From: Saliniradius amylolyticus
Lineage (GTDB): Bacteria; Pseudomonadota; Gammaproteobacteria; Enterobacterales; Alteromonadaceae
Length of the DNA: 64,000 nucleotides
Direction of reading: 5' to 3'
NCBI RefSeq assembly: GCF_003143555.1
Contig: NZ_CP029347.1
Coordinates: 620,001 to 684,000, forward strand
Shown: piece after piece, positions 20,228-29,810 of the stretch
Numbering within the stretch: position 1 is the first letter of the stretch
Layout: the number at the start of each line of letters is the position of its first letter
Translations under genes and position numbers: made by a program
Notes under the pieces: generated by a model
What the model was told of the DNA's origin: nothing
Database searches by the model: none
Seen by the model: only the letters and a program-made list of their open reading frames with translations

Positions 20228-20289
20228 GCAGATCCTGTGCGGCAGGAAGCCGCACAGGAGATCCTAGGATGGGTTTACGGCGAGTCTGC
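20228..20289. repeat. Hairpin element E3 between tkt and epd
   Basis: An outer GCAGA/TCTGC stem encloses a strong 10-bp hairpin (CCTGTGCGGC at 20234-20243 with its complement at 20249-20258, loop AGGAA). There is no T-run, so a classical terminator is unlikely. The arm neighbourhood CAGATCC and CGGCGAGTCTG resembles element E1. It could be an mRNA-processing or stabilising structure in a tkt-epd-pgk transcript. Confidence 0.55.
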
Positions 20290-20356
20290 GTATGACAAGG
20301 CTAGCTGAATGCCAACTCGACGCACATAATTGAACCATGCAGGAAGGTCCTATTTC

Positions 20357-21367
20357 ATGATCAAAGTTGCCATCAATGGCTTTGGCCGTATCGGTCGCAA
20401 TGTGCTCCGGGCTCTTTACGAAACGGGGCGCAACCAGCAGATCCAGATTGTTGCCATCAACGAACTGGCTAAGCCTGAGGGCATCGCTCACCTGCTTAAA
20501 TACGACACCGCCCACGGCCGCTTTGGTTTTAATGTGGCCTTAGACGGTGACCAGTTGCTGGTGGCCGGGGATCGCATTCAACTGCTGCATCGTGAGTCGA
20601 TTGAGCAGTTGCCCTGGGCGGAGCTGGGCGTGGATGTGGTCTTAGAGTGCACTGGCGTTTATGGTAATCGCCAGTCCGGTGAGGCGCATCTGAAACAGGG
20701 CGCTAAGCGGGTGCTCTACTCTCAGCCCGCCACTCCGGATGTGGATGCCACCGTGATCTATGGCATCAATGATCATGAACTGACCGGCGACCATCAACTT
20801 GTCTCAAATGGCTCTTGTACCACCAACTGTATCGTTCCCGTGATACAGGCATTGGATCAGGCCTTCGGGGTAGACAGTGGTACTATCACCACCATTCATT
20901 CGTCTATGCACGATCAGCAGGTGATCGACGCCTATCACGATGACTTGCGTCGTACCCGGGCCGCCAGTCAGTCCATCATCCCGGTGGATACCCGCTTAGC
21001 GGCCGGTATAGAACGTATCTTGCCCAAGTTCTCAGGGCGCTTCGAAGCGATTGCGGTGCGTGTGCCGACCATCAATGTTACTGCCATGGATCTGAGCCTG
21101 ACCGTATTCGATGAGGTGAATCGGGAGAAAGTCAACCAGGCCTTGATGCAAGCCCGGGATGGCCGGTTATCGGGGATTTTGGGGTACACCGAAGAGCCGC
21201 TGGTGTCGGTGGATTTTAATCACGACCCTCACTCGGCCATCGTCGATGGCTCCCAAACCCGGGTCAGTCACAAACATTTAATCAAGACTTTGGTATGGTG
21301 TGACAACGAATGGGGCTTTGCTAATCGCATGTTGGATACGGTCACTGTGATGGCCGATACTTTCTAA
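20357..21367 (+). CDS. epd: D-erythrose-4-phosphate dehydrogenase
   Basis: The 336-residue NAD-dependent enzyme belongs to the GAPDH family. It oxidises erythrose 4-phosphate to 4-phosphoerythronate, the first step of pyridoxal phosphate synthesis. [10 protein letters not shown] begins the Rossmann fold. The catalytic Cys is in [22 protein letters not shown] and [18 protein letters not shown] are near-identical to E. coli Epd and differ from glycolytic GAPDH. The ATG at 20357 is chosen because AGGAAGG lies nine bases upstream; an open frame extends 27 bases further. It lies between tkt and pgk as in E. coli. Confidence 0.93.
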   Translation: MIKVAINGFGRIGRNVLRALYETGRNQQIQIVAINELAKPEGIAHLLKYDTAHGRFGFNVALDGDQLLVAGDRIQLLHRESIEQLPWAELGVDVVLECTGVYGNRQSGEAHLKQGAKRVLYSQPATPDVDATVIYGINDHELTGDHQLVSNGSCTTNCIVPVIQALDQAFGVDSGTITTIHSSMHDQQVIDAYHDDLRRTRAASQSIIPVDTRLAAGIERILPKFSGRFEAIAVRVPTINVTAMDLSLTVFDEVNREKVNQALMQARDGRLSGILGYTEEPLVSVDFNHDPHSAIVDGSQTRVSHKHLIKTLVWCDNEWGFANRMLDTVTVMADTF

Positions 21368-21393
21368 TCTCTAATCCAGTCTAAGGAATTCCT

Positions 21394-22572
21394 ATGAACG
21401 TACTAACCCTCGATGATGTGACACTCGATGGCAAGCGAGTGCTGATCCGCCAGGATCTGAATGTCCCCGTCAAAGACGGTAAAGTGACCTCGGATGCCCG
21501 TATTAAGGCCTCTATTCCTACCATTCAGAAGGCTCTGGCAGGTGGCGCCAAGGTAATGGTGATGTCCCATCTCGGACGCCCCACAGAAGGTGAGTATGAC
21601 CCAGAGTTATCGTTACAGCCGGTGGTGGATTATCTGGTGGAAGCTCTGGAGGTACCGGTAAGGCTGGAAAAAGATTATCTCGGTGGCGTGGACCAGCGTG
21701 AAGGCGAACTGGTGGTATTGGAAAACGTTCGCTTTAACCCCGGCGAGAAAAAAGATGATGAAACACTGGCGAAGCAATACGCCAGCCTGTGTGACGTGTT
21801 TGTCATGGATGCTTTTGGTACGGCGCACCGGGCGCAGGCCTCTACCCATGGTGTGGGCGTCTACGCACCTGTGGCGTGTGCTGGTCCGCTATTGGCCGGT
21901 GAACTCGATGCCTTAAGCAAGGCGCTGGACAATCCTAACCGACCGTTGCTGGCGATCGTGGGTGGCTCAAAGGTATCGACCAAACTAACGGTGTTAGAGT
22001 CTTTGTCTACCAAGGTGGATCAGTTGATTGTTGGCGGGGGGATCGCTAATACCTTTATTGCCGCAAGTGGCCAGCCGGTGGGCAAGTCTCTGTATGAACA
22101 GGACTTAATCCCCGAAGCCAAGCGCTTGATGGAACAGGCTAAGTCAGCGGGTGGTGATATTCCGGTGCCCTCCGATGTCGTCACCGGGAAAGAGTTTGCC
22201 GAGGATGCCGCCGCTGAGAGCAAGTCGGTAGGCGAGGTGGCCGACGACGATATGATCTTCGATATCGGTCCGGATACGGCCAAGGTGTTTGCCGAGCGTA
22301 TCAGGCAGGCGGGCACCATCGTCTGGAATGGGCCTGTCGGCGTATTCGAGTTTGACCAGTTTGGCGAGGGAACCAAGGCACTGTCTATGGCGATTGCCGA
22401 GAGCGACGCCTTTTCTATTGCCGGTGGTGGCGATACGCTGGCAGCGGTGGATAAATACGGCATTGCTGACAAGGTATCCTATATTTCTACCGGCGGCGGG
22501 GCGTTTCTGGAGTTTCTGGAGGGCAAGACACTCCCTGCTGTAGAGATGCTGGAAAAGCGCGCCAGGGAATAA
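21394..22572 (+). CDS. pgk: Phosphoglycerate kinase
   Basis: The 392-residue glycolytic enzyme transfers phosphate from 1,3-bisphosphoglycerate to ADP. The signature [11 protein letters not shown] is near the N-terminus, [10 protein letters not shown] and [12 protein letters not shown] mark the substrate domain, VGGSKVSTK and [12 protein letters not shown] the nucleotide domain, and GGGDTLAA the C-terminal phosphate loop. The length matches the E. coli enzyme (387). It starts 26 bases after epd and ends at a clear terminator. Confidence 0.97.
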   Translation: MNVLTLDDVTLDGKRVLIRQDLNVPVKDGKVTSDARIKASIPTIQKALAGGAKVMVMSHLGRPTEGEYDPELSLQPVVDYLVEALEVPVRLEKDYLGGVDQREGELVVLENVRFNPGEKKDDETLAKQYASLCDVFVMDAFGTAHRAQASTHGVGVYAPVACAGPLLAGELDALSKALDNPNRPLLAIVGGSKVSTKLTVLESLSTKVDQLIVGGGIANTFIAASGQPVGKSLYEQDLIPEAKRLMEQAKSAGGDIPVPSDVVTGKEFAEDAAAESKSVGEVADDDMIFDIGPDTAKVFAERIRQAGTIVWNGPVGVFEFDQFGEGTKALSMAIAESDAFSIAGGGDTLAAVDKYGIADKVSYISTGGGAFLEFLEGKTLPAVEMLEKRARE

Positions 22573-22609
22573 CGGCAAACTGAATGGCCATCAAATCTAA
22601 TAAATCCCT

Positions 22610-22641
22610 AACCGCCTGCTGCTACTGCAGGCGGTTTTGTT
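22610..22641 (+). terminator. Rho-independent terminator of pgk
   Basis: A 10-bp stem (AACCGCCTGC with GCAGGCGGTT) and a seven-base loop are followed by TTGTTT. It separates epd-pgk from the aldolase gene. Confidence 0.85.
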
Positions 22642-22740
22642 TATAATAAGACGAACAAAAATAAGAGGGGCCCAGCCCCCGCTCAATTCTTCTAAACCCT
22701 ACATCGGGCCCAGGCCCTAAACAATAAAGGAGTGTTGCCA

Positions 22741-23640
22741 ATGGCAGCCGAAGCTCACGCACAAATGTTTACCAAGGTTAAAACCGGCAAAGGTTTTATC
22801 GCAGCGCTTGATCAAAGTGGTGGCAGTACCCCCAAAGCGCTGCGTCTTTATGGCGTTGAAGAGTCACAGTGGTCCAGTGACGATGAAATGTTTTCTCTGG
22901 TGCATCAGATGCGGACTCGCATCGTGACCAGCCCGGCTTTTGACGGTGATCGTATCTTGGGTGCCATCCTGTTCGAAGATACACTGGATCGAGACATCGA
23001 CGGTGTGCCATCGGCTCAGTTTCTGTGGCAGAAAAAGCAGGTCGTGCCCTTCCTGAAAGTCGATAAAGGCTTGGCCGATGAGGATAACGGCGTGCAGGTC
23101 ATGAAGCCTATTCCCAATCTGGATGGGTTACTGGGTAAGGCGAGGCAGCAAGGGGTATTTGGTACCAAGATGCGTTCTGTCATCAAAGAAGCTAATGCCG
23201 ATGGTATCCATTCCGTGGTGCAACAGCAGTTTGAAGTGGGTAAGCAGATTATTGCCGCGGGCTTAGTGCCCATTATTGAGCCTGAAGTGGACATTCACTG
23301 CCCCGATAAAGCGGACGCCGAGGCGCTGTTAAAGCAAGCCATTCTGGCCGAGCTGGATAAACTGGACGCCGAGCAGAAGGTGATGCTTAAGCTGACTCTG
23401 CCGGAAGTGGATAATTACTACCGTGACTGTATCGAGCATCCGAATGTGGTGCGGGTTGTTGCCTTATCCGGTGGTTACAGTCGCGAGCAAGCTAATGAGA
23501 AGCTGTTTGCTAACAATGACATGATCGCCAGTTTCTCACGTGCATTGACCGAGGGGCTATCGGCCAGCCAATCTGACGATGAGTTTAACCAGACCTTAGA
23601 TCAATCGATTGCCAGTATTTTTCAGGCCTCCTGCAGTTAA
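22741..23640 (+). CDS. Class I fructose-bisphosphate aldolase
   Basis: The 299-residue enzyme cleaves fructose 1,6-bisphosphate in glycolysis. It is of the bacterial class I (Schiff-base, metal-independent) type: [14 protein letters not shown] near the N-terminus, [19 protein letters not shown], and a probable imine-forming Lys in MLKLTLPE, with the [14 protein letters not shown] phosphate segment. The ATG at 22741 has AAGGAG eight bases upstream; GTG and TTG codons just before it are not needed. It occupies the slot after pgk where enterics carry the zinc-dependent class II fbaA. A GGGGC/GCCCC hairpin lies in its leader. It has its own terminator. Confidence 0.9.
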   Translation: MAAEAHAQMFTKVKTGKGFIAALDQSGGSTPKALRLYGVEESQWSSDDEMFSLVHQMRTRIVTSPAFDGDRILGAILFEDTLDRDIDGVPSAQFLWQKKQVVPFLKVDKGLADEDNGVQVMKPIPNLDGLLGKARQQGVFGTKMRSVIKEANADGIHSVVQQQFEVGKQIIAAGLVPIIEPEVDIHCPDKADAEALLKQAILAELDKLDAEQKVMLKLTLPEVDNYYRDCIEHPNVVRVVALSGGYSREQANEKLFANNDMIASFSRALTEGLSASQSDDEFNQTLDQSIASIFQASCS

Positions 23641-23652
23641 AAACCAAACACG

Positions 23653-23686
23653 AAAACCGAGTCGGTGAGTTACCGGCTCGGTTTTT
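23653..23686 (+). terminator. Rho-independent terminator of the aldolase gene
   Basis: A 14-bp stem (AAAACCGAGTCGGT against ACCGGCTCGGTTTT, with one T-G pair) and a GAGTT loop are followed by T residues. Confidence 0.9.
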
Positions 23687-23795
23687 GACCTCCTGTATAA
23701 AAATAAATACACAAGCCTCTACACAGAAGCTGTAATTTAGTTACAATATGCGCGTTTAAATTTTAACCGCTAGTTGCAATAGATTAAGGATTTCC

Positions 23796-24626
23796 ATGAC
23801 ACTGAATCGTTCATTGTTGTTTTTGTCTTTAGTATCTACCTCCGCCTTCGCGCAGGCCGATGCCCTGGACGCCCTTTTTGAACCCTCTGCAGGGGGAAAC
23901 ACCGGTTCTGAGGCCGCGAAGACCTTCAGTATGGATGGTGAGTTAGGCGTTTTGCTGACAACGGGTAATACTGAGACCACATCGGTGAAAGGCAAACTGA
24001 ATGCCAGTCATGAGTTGGAAAACTGGAGCAATGACTATGTGTTTGAGGCTCTGTACAAGCAAGATGAAGTGCTGATTGAAGGCACTGATGATCAATACAG
24101 TTCAGAAACCTCGGCTCAGAAAATCTTCTTATCCGGTCAAGGTAACTACAAGCTAGAGAACCCGAACCATCGTCTGTTTGCGTTTGGCTCCTATGAAGAT
24201 GACCGATTCAGCGGCTTTGAATACCAGGCGACAATCGCGGCCGGTTGGGCCCAGCAGCTTTGGAAAAGTGAAACAAGCTCGTTCAACTACAGTGTCGGTC
24301 CGGGTTACTCCTTTGCGGACAAAGTCGACACGGTGGATGCTGATGGTAATGTTATTCCCGGTGAAGACGTCAGCGGTATGATTGTGCGGGGCGCGCTGGA
24401 TTATAAATGGAAGATTTCCGATACCGCGACCTTCCGCCAGAAGTTCAGTACAGAGGTGGGCTCGGACAATACCAAGTCCAAGTCAGAAACATCCGTATCG
24501 GCCCAGATCAATGGCTCTCTGGCAATGAAGGTTTCATTACTGCTTAACCATAACTCAGATGTGGATCCGGGTATTGAAAATCTGGATACGGAAACCGCGG
24601 TAACACTGGTATATACCTTTTTCTGA
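23796..24626 (+). CDS. DUF481 outer-membrane protein (YdiY-like)
   Basis: The 276-residue protein has a signal peptide (about 1-20, ending AFAQ) and the DUF481 pattern: GELGVLLTTGNTET, alternating beta-strands with YKQDEV, and a C-terminal VTLVYTFF strand ending in Phe, as in outer-membrane barrels. The family includes the salt-induced protein YdiY; its function is not established. AAGGA lies six bases before the ATG. It is monocistronic with its own terminator. A small integral outer-membrane barrel is the likely structure. Confidence 0.85.
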   Translation: MTLNRSLLFLSLVSTSAFAQADALDALFEPSAGGNTGSEAAKTFSMDGELGVLLTTGNTETTSVKGKLNASHELENWSNDYVFEALYKQDEVLIEGTDDQYSSETSAQKIFLSGQGNYKLENPNHRLFAFGSYEDDRFSGFEYQATIAAGWAQQLWKSETSSFNYSVGPGYSFADKVDTVDADGNVIPGEDVSGMIVRGALDYKWKISDTATFRQKFSTEVGSDNTKSKSETSVSAQINGSLAMKVSLLLNHNSDVDPGIENLDTETAVTLVYTFF

Positions 24627-24645
24627 GTTAAGAAAAGAATGACGG

Positions 24646-24672
24646 AAAGCCGGCCGACAGGTCGGCTTTTTT
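24646..24672 (+). terminator. Terminator of the DUF481 gene
   Basis: GCCGA/TCGGC (loop CAGG) or the alternative AAAGCCG/CGGCTTT stem is followed by six T residues. Confidence 0.85.
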
Positions 24673-24679
24673 GTATTTA

Positions 24680-27007
24680 TCAGGGGGTCTTAAGCCAGTC
24701 GCACGGCGGCGCTAACCACTCTGCCAGGTCGTCGGCCGACATAGGCTTGCCAATGAAATATCCCTGCGCCTTGTTACAGCCATAGTTTGTCAGCAGTGTT
24801 AGTGCTTGTTCTTCCTCAATGCCTTCGGCCACCGTGCTCATTCCCAGGTTCTGAGCCAGACTGATCAGCGTCTTAACCATCACCTGATCCTCGTCATTAG
24901 TGACCATATCCATGACAAAGGTGCGATCGATCTTCAACTCCTGAACCGGCATTTTCTTAAGTTGTGCCATAGAAGAGTAGCCGGTACCAAAGTCATCAAT
25001 GGACAAGGTGATACCCATGTCTCTGAGCCGCTGCAATGCAACAATTGCGGTGTCAGGGTCGTTCATTACTGAGCTTTCGGTTACTTCCAAGGTGAGCTGC
25101 TCTGGGCTCAGTGCATTGTTTTTGTATAGCTCGGATACGTATTCGGGAAGATGCATGTCCACCAGGTCCAGCGCTGAGATATTTACCGCCACATTCAGCT
25201 TATGACCCTGATCCCACCACTGTTGTTGGTATTTCAGAGCCTCGGCAATGGCATAATGGGTTAAATCGCGAACCGCGCCGGTTTGTTCGGCCAGGGGAAT
25301 AAACTCGTCGGGAGGAATAAAGCCGAGCTCGGGGTGAAACCAGCGAATTAAAGCCTCAACACCGATAACGCTTTGCTGCTGTAAATCCACCTTGGGCTGA
25401 AAGTAAAGCTGCAGTTGCTGGTTTTCGATAGCACTGCGTAATTCTGTCATTAAGCTCAAACGTTCCACCGAAAACTGATTCAACTCTGGTTGATACAGGG
25501 CATAAGCCTGATGGCCAGACTTGCTTTGGTACATAGCAATATCAGCACATTGAATCAGTTCCGCCGGAGTCTGGCCGTGCTCGGGGTAAAACGCAACGCC
25601 GATGCTGGCGTCCATATCCATGACAACCCGGTCTACTTCCAGTGGTTGACGGAAGGCCTTTACCACCTGTTCAATAATGGGGTGAATGGATTCCTGCTCG
25701 GGTAACGGCACAACTAGGCCGTATTCATCCCCGCCAAGTCGGGCTAAGAATCCAGAAGCCAAAGACAGGTTCTCCAAGCGCTCCGCCACCAGCTTCAGCA
25801 CTCTATCGCCAATGGCATGGCCCAGGGTATCGTTAATATCCTTGAACCGGTCAAGATCCAGCATAAACAGTGCCAGCGGGGTTCGGGCTTCAATGCACTT
25901 CTGCAAATGATTATTGAAGTGGTTACGATTTGGTAAGTTGGTAAGGCTATCGTAGTAGGCCAGTTTTTCGATATCGGCTTCCCGCTGTTTTATGCCTCGC
26001 TGCATATCATCGATGGCGTCGGCCAGCGCAGCGACTTCTGCGGTCCCTGTCGAGGGAAGCCGATCCACATACTGCCCCTGGCGAATTCGGTTGGCGACAC
26101 TCGCCAGCCTGGTCAGCGGTCGGGAAATGCCATTGGAAATAGCAATAGCCGCGAGCAGAGTTAACAATCCTGCCGGTGCCAGAATCAGTAACAACTGTCC
26201 AATCAAACTGTTATAGGACAAGAAAGCCTGGTCGGCGGTGGTCGTTAGCAGCAGAATAATGGGGTGGCTACTACCGAGCTTGGCCGTTGCATACACAAAG
26301 TCTTGTTGGCCCAGCACCAGGCGGTGTAATCCGGGCTGAATGTTGAGTGAGGCCTGAGCGAATTCTTGTTGATAGTGTTCTGAATAGCTGGAGGCCACGA
26401 TGCGCCCCTGATGGTCCAGGATGCTGACTTGCATATCGGTCAGCTCTACTAACTGGTCTGTCACCAGCCGGTGGGCCTGGATGGCGGAGACCAGCCAGGC
26501 ATTGACCTTGGGTGAACTCTCCACAAAGCGCACCGGACTGCTATTGACCAAGTAAAGTTTATCCTGCAGTGCCAGCCAGTGAATGCCGGGGGAGGCAAAA
26601 TCCTCAACGTCTTGTCCTGTTAGGCCCTCCAATTTGGGACTGGCGGTGATCAGTTTTTGTTGACCATCCTGAACCCAGAGGCGATCTGTCTCCAGGCGAC
26701 GACGGTGATTACCCAGAGCAGCCTGCAACGAGGCCTGGTCTTCATGTCCACCGGCGATCAGCCGCTTGGTGCTGAAGTCTTTGGCGAGCGTATCCAACGC
26801 GGCCCGAATTTGCTCGCTGCGGTTGAGTATCTTATCTTCGACTACGCGTGCCGAGGTCTTGGTGTGTGCCAGCATCTGACCCTTTGAATGATCATAGGCG
26901 GCATTTTGTACCGTCACTAAGGTCACGGCCACGATCAGGCAGACGATGGCGAAAAACACCAATAGCATCCGTCCACGCAGCGAGCTAATTGACCACCACT
27001 TCATCAT
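24680..27007 (-). CDS. Membrane sensor with GGDEF and EAL domains
   Basis: The 775-residue inner-membrane protein has a helix at about 14-33, a periplasmic sensor region of about 235 residues, a second helix (269-291), a HAMP linker (about 290-345), GGDEF (RLGGDEYG, 425-429) and EAL (EAL at 551-553, then DFGTGYSS and the terminal GYFIGKP). GGDEY is within the active GGDEF/GGEEF range, and the EAL residues needed for cyclic-di-GMP hydrolysis look intact, so either activity is possible. Its ATG overlaps the stop of the upstream cupredoxin-like gene (TGATG), so the two are coupled. A second ATG follows immediately. The periplasmic ligand is unknown; the partner suggests a secreted metalloprotein or redox signal. 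Confidence 0.9.
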   Translation of the reverse strand: MMKWWSISSLRGRMLLVFFAIVCLIVAVTLVTVQNAAYDHSKGQMLAHTKTSARVVEDKILNRSEQIRAALDTLAKDFSTKRLIAGGHEDQASLQAALGNHRRRLETDRLWVQDGQQKLITASPKLEGLTGQDVEDFASPGIHWLALQDKLYLVNSSPVRFVESSPKVNAWLVSAIQAHRLVTDQLVELTDMQVSILDHQGRIVASSYSEHYQQEFAQASLNIQPGLHRLVLGQQDFVYATAKLGSSHPIILLLTTTADQAFLSYNSLIGQLLLILAPAGLLTLLAAIAISNGISRPLTRLASVANRIRQGQYVDRLPSTGTAEVAALADAIDDMQRGIKQREADIEKLAYYDSLTNLPNRNHFNNHLQKCIEARTPLALFMLDLDRFKDINDTLGHAIGDRVLKLVAERLENLSLASGFLARLGGDEYGLVVPLPEQESIHPIIEQVVKAFRQPLEVDRVVMDMDASIGVAFYPEHGQTPAELIQCADIAMYQSKSGHQAYALYQPELNQFSVERLSLMTELRSAIENQQLQLYFQPKVDLQQQSVIGVEALIRWFHPELGFIPPDEFIPLAEQTGAVRDLTHYAIAEALKYQQQWWDQGHKLNVAVNISALDLVDMHLPEYVSELYKNNALSPEQLTLEVTESSVMNDPDTAIVALQRLRDMGITLSIDDFGTGYSSMAQLKKMPVQELKIDRTFVMDMVTNDEDQVMVKTLISLAQNLGMSTVAEGIEEEQALTLLTNYGCNKAQGYFIGKPMSADDLAEWLAPPCDWLKTP

Positions 27008-27642
27008 CAGTACCCCATAAACTCGTCTTCATCCTGCTGGTAATTGATGCCCGGGAGCAAGGGGTTGCTCAGAGTCACACGTGTGGTAACAGAATCTTTC
27101 ACCTCAAGCGGTTGTGTCACCGGTGAGGGCTCATCCAGTCGTGGGTGCCGAACATGCAGTTGATAGTTCCCCTTTGGGACGTCCAGGGTTGCCTGGCCAT
27201 CCTGGTTCGTGCGGGTGAAATAGGGAGTATCCACAACATAGATATAACCTAACATCCAGTCGTGCACGTTACAGCCGAGCTCTACCTGGCCTTGTTTGTC
27301 AAAGGTCAATGGTTCTGGCGCCCGGTCCTTATACAATTCCAGCTCAAAGGTCTTCGCTGGGGAAAAGGAATACACATGATGTTTAATCGAATCGGAGTTG
27401 GGAAAGATCACCCGGGAACCTTTTTGGACGACCAGAACATGAGGCTTAAATTGCCGACTGACCTGGTCCATCTGGGCCAGGTGTTCAGGGTCTGCCTCGG
27501 GGAGCGGCTGGTCACTGGTCAGGTAAACGACGCCACCGGACAAAGCCTCTCCGCCGGGCGCGGTTACAATAACCTGAACCGGGACAGCGTGCCCATAAGT
27601 GCCAATGATTGCCAGCAAAAGGCAGAGGGTTCTTAGCGGCAT
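27007..27642 (-). CDS. Secreted cupredoxin-like (methylamine utilization type) protein
   Basis: The 211-residue protein has a signal peptide (MPLRTLCLLLAIIGTYGHA) and a cupredoxin-like beta-sandwich with VVQKGSRVIFPNSDSIKHHVYSFS and ELGCNVHDWMLGYIYVVDTPYF, containing the His, Cys and Met residues expected for a type 1 copper site. This resembles proteins annotated as methylamine utilization or plastocyanin-like. A carboxypeptidase-regulatory-like fold (QDGQATLDVPKGNYQLHVRHP) follows. The open frame extends upstream into serA, but the signal peptide fixes the start at 27642. It is coupled to the GGDEF-EAL sensor gene, hinting that it delivers a copper or redox signal to that sensor. Confidence 0.8.
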   Translation of the reverse strand: MPLRTLCLLLAIIGTYGHAVPVQVIVTAPGGEALSGGVVYLTSDQPLPEADPEHLAQMDQVSRQFKPHVLVVQKGSRVIFPNSDSIKHHVYSFSPAKTFELELYKDRAPEPLTFDKQGQVELGCNVHDWMLGYIYVVDTPYFTRTNQDGQATLDVPKGNYQLHVRHPRLDEPSPVTQPLEVKDSVTTRVTLSNPLLPGINYQQDEDEFMGY

Positions 27643-27711
27643 GTTTTTACTCGGTTGCTCAATGCTGTGTCTAACTATAACAGCCTGTAAGCGCAGGAGT
27701 AATTTGCAGAC

Positions 27712-27740
27712 AAAAAAATACCGGCGCCCGGCCGGTATTT
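27712..27740 (-). terminator. Rho-independent terminator of serA
   Basis: On the minus strand, AAATACCGGC pairs with GCCGGTATTT around a five-base loop, followed by a run of T residues. It ends serA 21 bases after its stop codon. Confidence 0.9.
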
Positions 27741-27760
27741 CCATCTTAAGAAAGCGATGC

Positions 27761-28990
27761 TCAGTGTAACACCCGGGTTTTAATGGTCCCCGGAATTTGC
27801 TTGAGTTGCTCCAATGCTTCCAGCGAGTCTTCAATATCCAGGTCGATGACCACATAGCCGATTTCGGGGGTGGTCTGCAGGTATTGAGCGGCGATGTTGA
27901 TATCCATTTCGGCAAAGGCCTGGTTAATCTTGTTCATCACACCCGGCTCGTTACGGTGAATATGCAGGATGCGAGAGCGATCCACATTAGACGGCAGCGA
28001 CACCTCTGGGAAGTTGACCGCCGACAGCGTAGAGCCATTATCGCTGTATTTGGCGATCTTACCGGCTACTTCGATACCGATATTTTGCTGGGCTTCCTGA
28101 GTACTGCCGCCGATATGGGGGGTCAGGATGACGTTGTCGAATTCCCGCAATGGTGAGACAAACTCTTCCTTATTGGATTTGGGCTCCACTGGGAAGACAT
28201 CAATGGCCGCGCCGGCCAGCTTCTTGTCTCTGAGTGCCTCTGTGAGCGCGTCGATATCAATGACCGTGCCGCGTGAGGCATTAATCAATATGGCATCCTG
28301 TTTCATAGCGGCAAGCTCGGCGGCGCCTATCATATTCTTGGTTTGTGGAGTCTCCGGTACATGCAAGGTGACCACGTCGGAGCTTTTAAGCAACTCATTC
28401 AGGCTGCCCACCTGGCTGGCGTTACCCAGTACCAGCTTGTCCTCAATATCATAAAACTGCACTTGCATGCCCAGGTGCTCGGCCAGAATACTCAACTGCG
28501 TGCCGATATGGCCGTAGCCGATAATGCCCAGTTTTTTGCCACGGGCCTCGAAGGAGCCATTGGCACTCTTTTGCCAACCACCTTTATGGGCCTTGGCATT
28601 CTTTTCAGGGATGCCGCGTAACAGGAGGATAATCTCGCCCAGAACCAGCTCCGCCACAGAGCGGGTGTTGGAGAAAGGTGCGTTAAATACCGGGATACCG
28701 CGGCTCTGTGCGGCCTTAAGATCGACCTGGTTGGTTCCGATGCAGAAGCACCCCACAGCGACCAGCTTTTCAGCGGCCTCAAACACTGACTCAGTCAATT
28801 GAGTACGTGAGCGCAGACCAATAAAGTGAACGTCCTTAATGCGCTCAATGAGTTCGTCCTCTGGTAATGAGGTTTTCAGGTACTCAATATTGGTGTAACC
28901 GTTGTTTTTCAGGTTTTCCAGCGCGCTCTGATGCACGCCTTCTAATAACAGAATCTTAATCTTATCTTTGGATAACGAGACTTTGCTCAT
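27761..28990 (-). CDS. serA: D-3-phosphoglycerate dehydrogenase
   Basis: The 409-residue enzyme (E. coli 410) catalyses the first step of serine synthesis. It shows VGCFCIGTNQVDL, the NAD-binding GYGHIGTQLSILAEHLGM, INASRGTVID and the catalytic His in LTPHIGGSTQEAQ. A C-terminal ACT domain begins RNEPGVMNKINQAF and would bind serine for feedback inhibition. The start at 28990 matches the E. coli N-terminus; the frame runs 78 bases further with no support. Tandem MetJ-type boxes lie 22-45 bases upstream. rpiA follows the same strand upstream, as in E. coli. Confidence 0.96.
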   Translation of the reverse strand: MSKVSLSKDKIKILLLEGVHQSALENLKNNGYTNIEYLKTSLPEDELIERIKDVHFIGLRSRTQLTESVFEAAEKLVAVGCFCIGTNQVDLKAAQSRGIPVFNAPFSNTRSVAELVLGEIILLLRGIPEKNAKAHKGGWQKSANGSFEARGKKLGIIGYGHIGTQLSILAEHLGMQVQFYDIEDKLVLGNASQVGSLNELLKSSDVVTLHVPETPQTKNMIGAAELAAMKQDAILINASRGTVIDIDALTEALRDKKLAGAAIDVFPVEPKSNKEEFVSPLREFDNVILTPHIGGSTQEAQQNIGIEVAGKIAKYSDNGSTLSAVNFPEVSLPSNVDRSRILHIHRNEPGVMNKINQAFAEMDINIAAQYLQTTPEIGYVVIDLDIEDSLEALEQLKQIPGTIKTRVLH

Positions 28991-29011
28991 GGCGGTTCCG
29001 ATATAGTGATT

Positions 29012-29035
29012 GGTTGTCTGAACGTCTAGACGTCC
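29012..29035 (-). promoter_or_regulatory. MetJ operator (tandem met boxes) of serA
   Basis: On the plus strand the octamers are GGTTGTCT, GAACGTCT and AGACGTCC, scoring 5, 6 and 7 of 8 against AGACGTCT. They sit 22-45 bases upstream of the serA start, a position suited to repression. serA is not a MetJ target in E. coli, so this is a predicted regulon extension. Confidence 0.75.
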
Positions 29036-29113
29036 AAAATAGCAAAAAGGCGCTAATCTGCAAAGCAAAATGTGCTGTTTTTCATCAGCGCCGGGCAGGG
29101 GGCTGGTTAACGG

Positions 29114-29767
29114 TCAGGAAACCTGAACGCCTTCTTTGGATGCCGTTATCACCACATCGGCTCCGCGATGGGCGAACAGACCATTGGTGACCACCCCCAC
29201 GATTTGATTCAGTTGCGTTTCCAGCTCGCCAGGATTAAGGATGCTCAGGTTATGCACATCCAGAATGACATTACCATTGTCTGTGACCACGCCCTGGCGC
29301 CATTCAGGGTCGCCGCCCAGCTTGACGATTTGACGAGCCACATAGGAACGGGCCATAGGGATGACTTCCACAGGCAGAGGGAAACTCCCCAGTACGCCGA
29401 CTTGTTTGGATTGGTCTACGATACAGACAAATTTATCGGCTGCGGCAGCAATGATCTTCTCTCGGGTCAGGGCGGCACCTCCACCTTTGATCATCTGTTT
29501 ATGTTCGGTGATCTCATCGGCACCATCTATGTAGATATCCACACTACCGGCGGCATTTAAGTCCCAGACCTCAAAACCCAGCGCCTTCAGTTTGGCTGTG
29601 GAGTCATCGGAGCTGGAGACGGTGGCCTTGACCTTGTCTTGGATGGTCGCCAGTCCATCAATAAAATGGGCCACGGTGGAGCCTGTGCCTACCCCGACAA
29701 TCATGTCGTCTTCAATAAACTCCAGCGCCTTATGGGCGGCGGCTTTTTTCAGTTCGTCCTGTGTCAT
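29114..29767 (-). CDS. rpiA: Ribose-5-phosphate isomerase A
   Basis: The 217-residue cytosolic enzyme interconverts ribose 5-phosphate and ribulose 5-phosphate. It carries [28 protein letters not shown], the active-site IDGADEIT and [12 protein letters not shown], and is almost the length of E. coli RpiA (219). It lies between ygfA and serA on the same strand, the usual gammaproteobacterial arrangement. The ribosome site is weak. Confidence 0.96.
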   Translation of the reverse strand: MTQDELKKAAAHKALEFIEDDMIVGVGTGSTVAHFIDGLATIQDKVKATVSSSDDSTAKLKALGFEVWDLNAAGSVDIYIDGADEITEHKQMIKGGGAALTREKIIAAAADKFVCIVDQSKQVGVLGSFPLPVEVIPMARSYVARQIVKLGGDPEWRQGVVTDNGNVILDVHNLSILNPGELETQLNQIVGVVTNGLFAHRGADVVITASKEGVQVS

Positions 29768-29810
29768 TGTGGTTACTCTGTGTGATGTAAAGTGAGTCTA
29801 TTCTAGCCTT

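Noticed and set aside
27643-27915. A longer start for the cupredoxin-like gene overlapping the end of serA
   Set aside because: The extension runs through the serA 3' end and its terminator in another frame, and a signal peptide begins cleanly at 27642.
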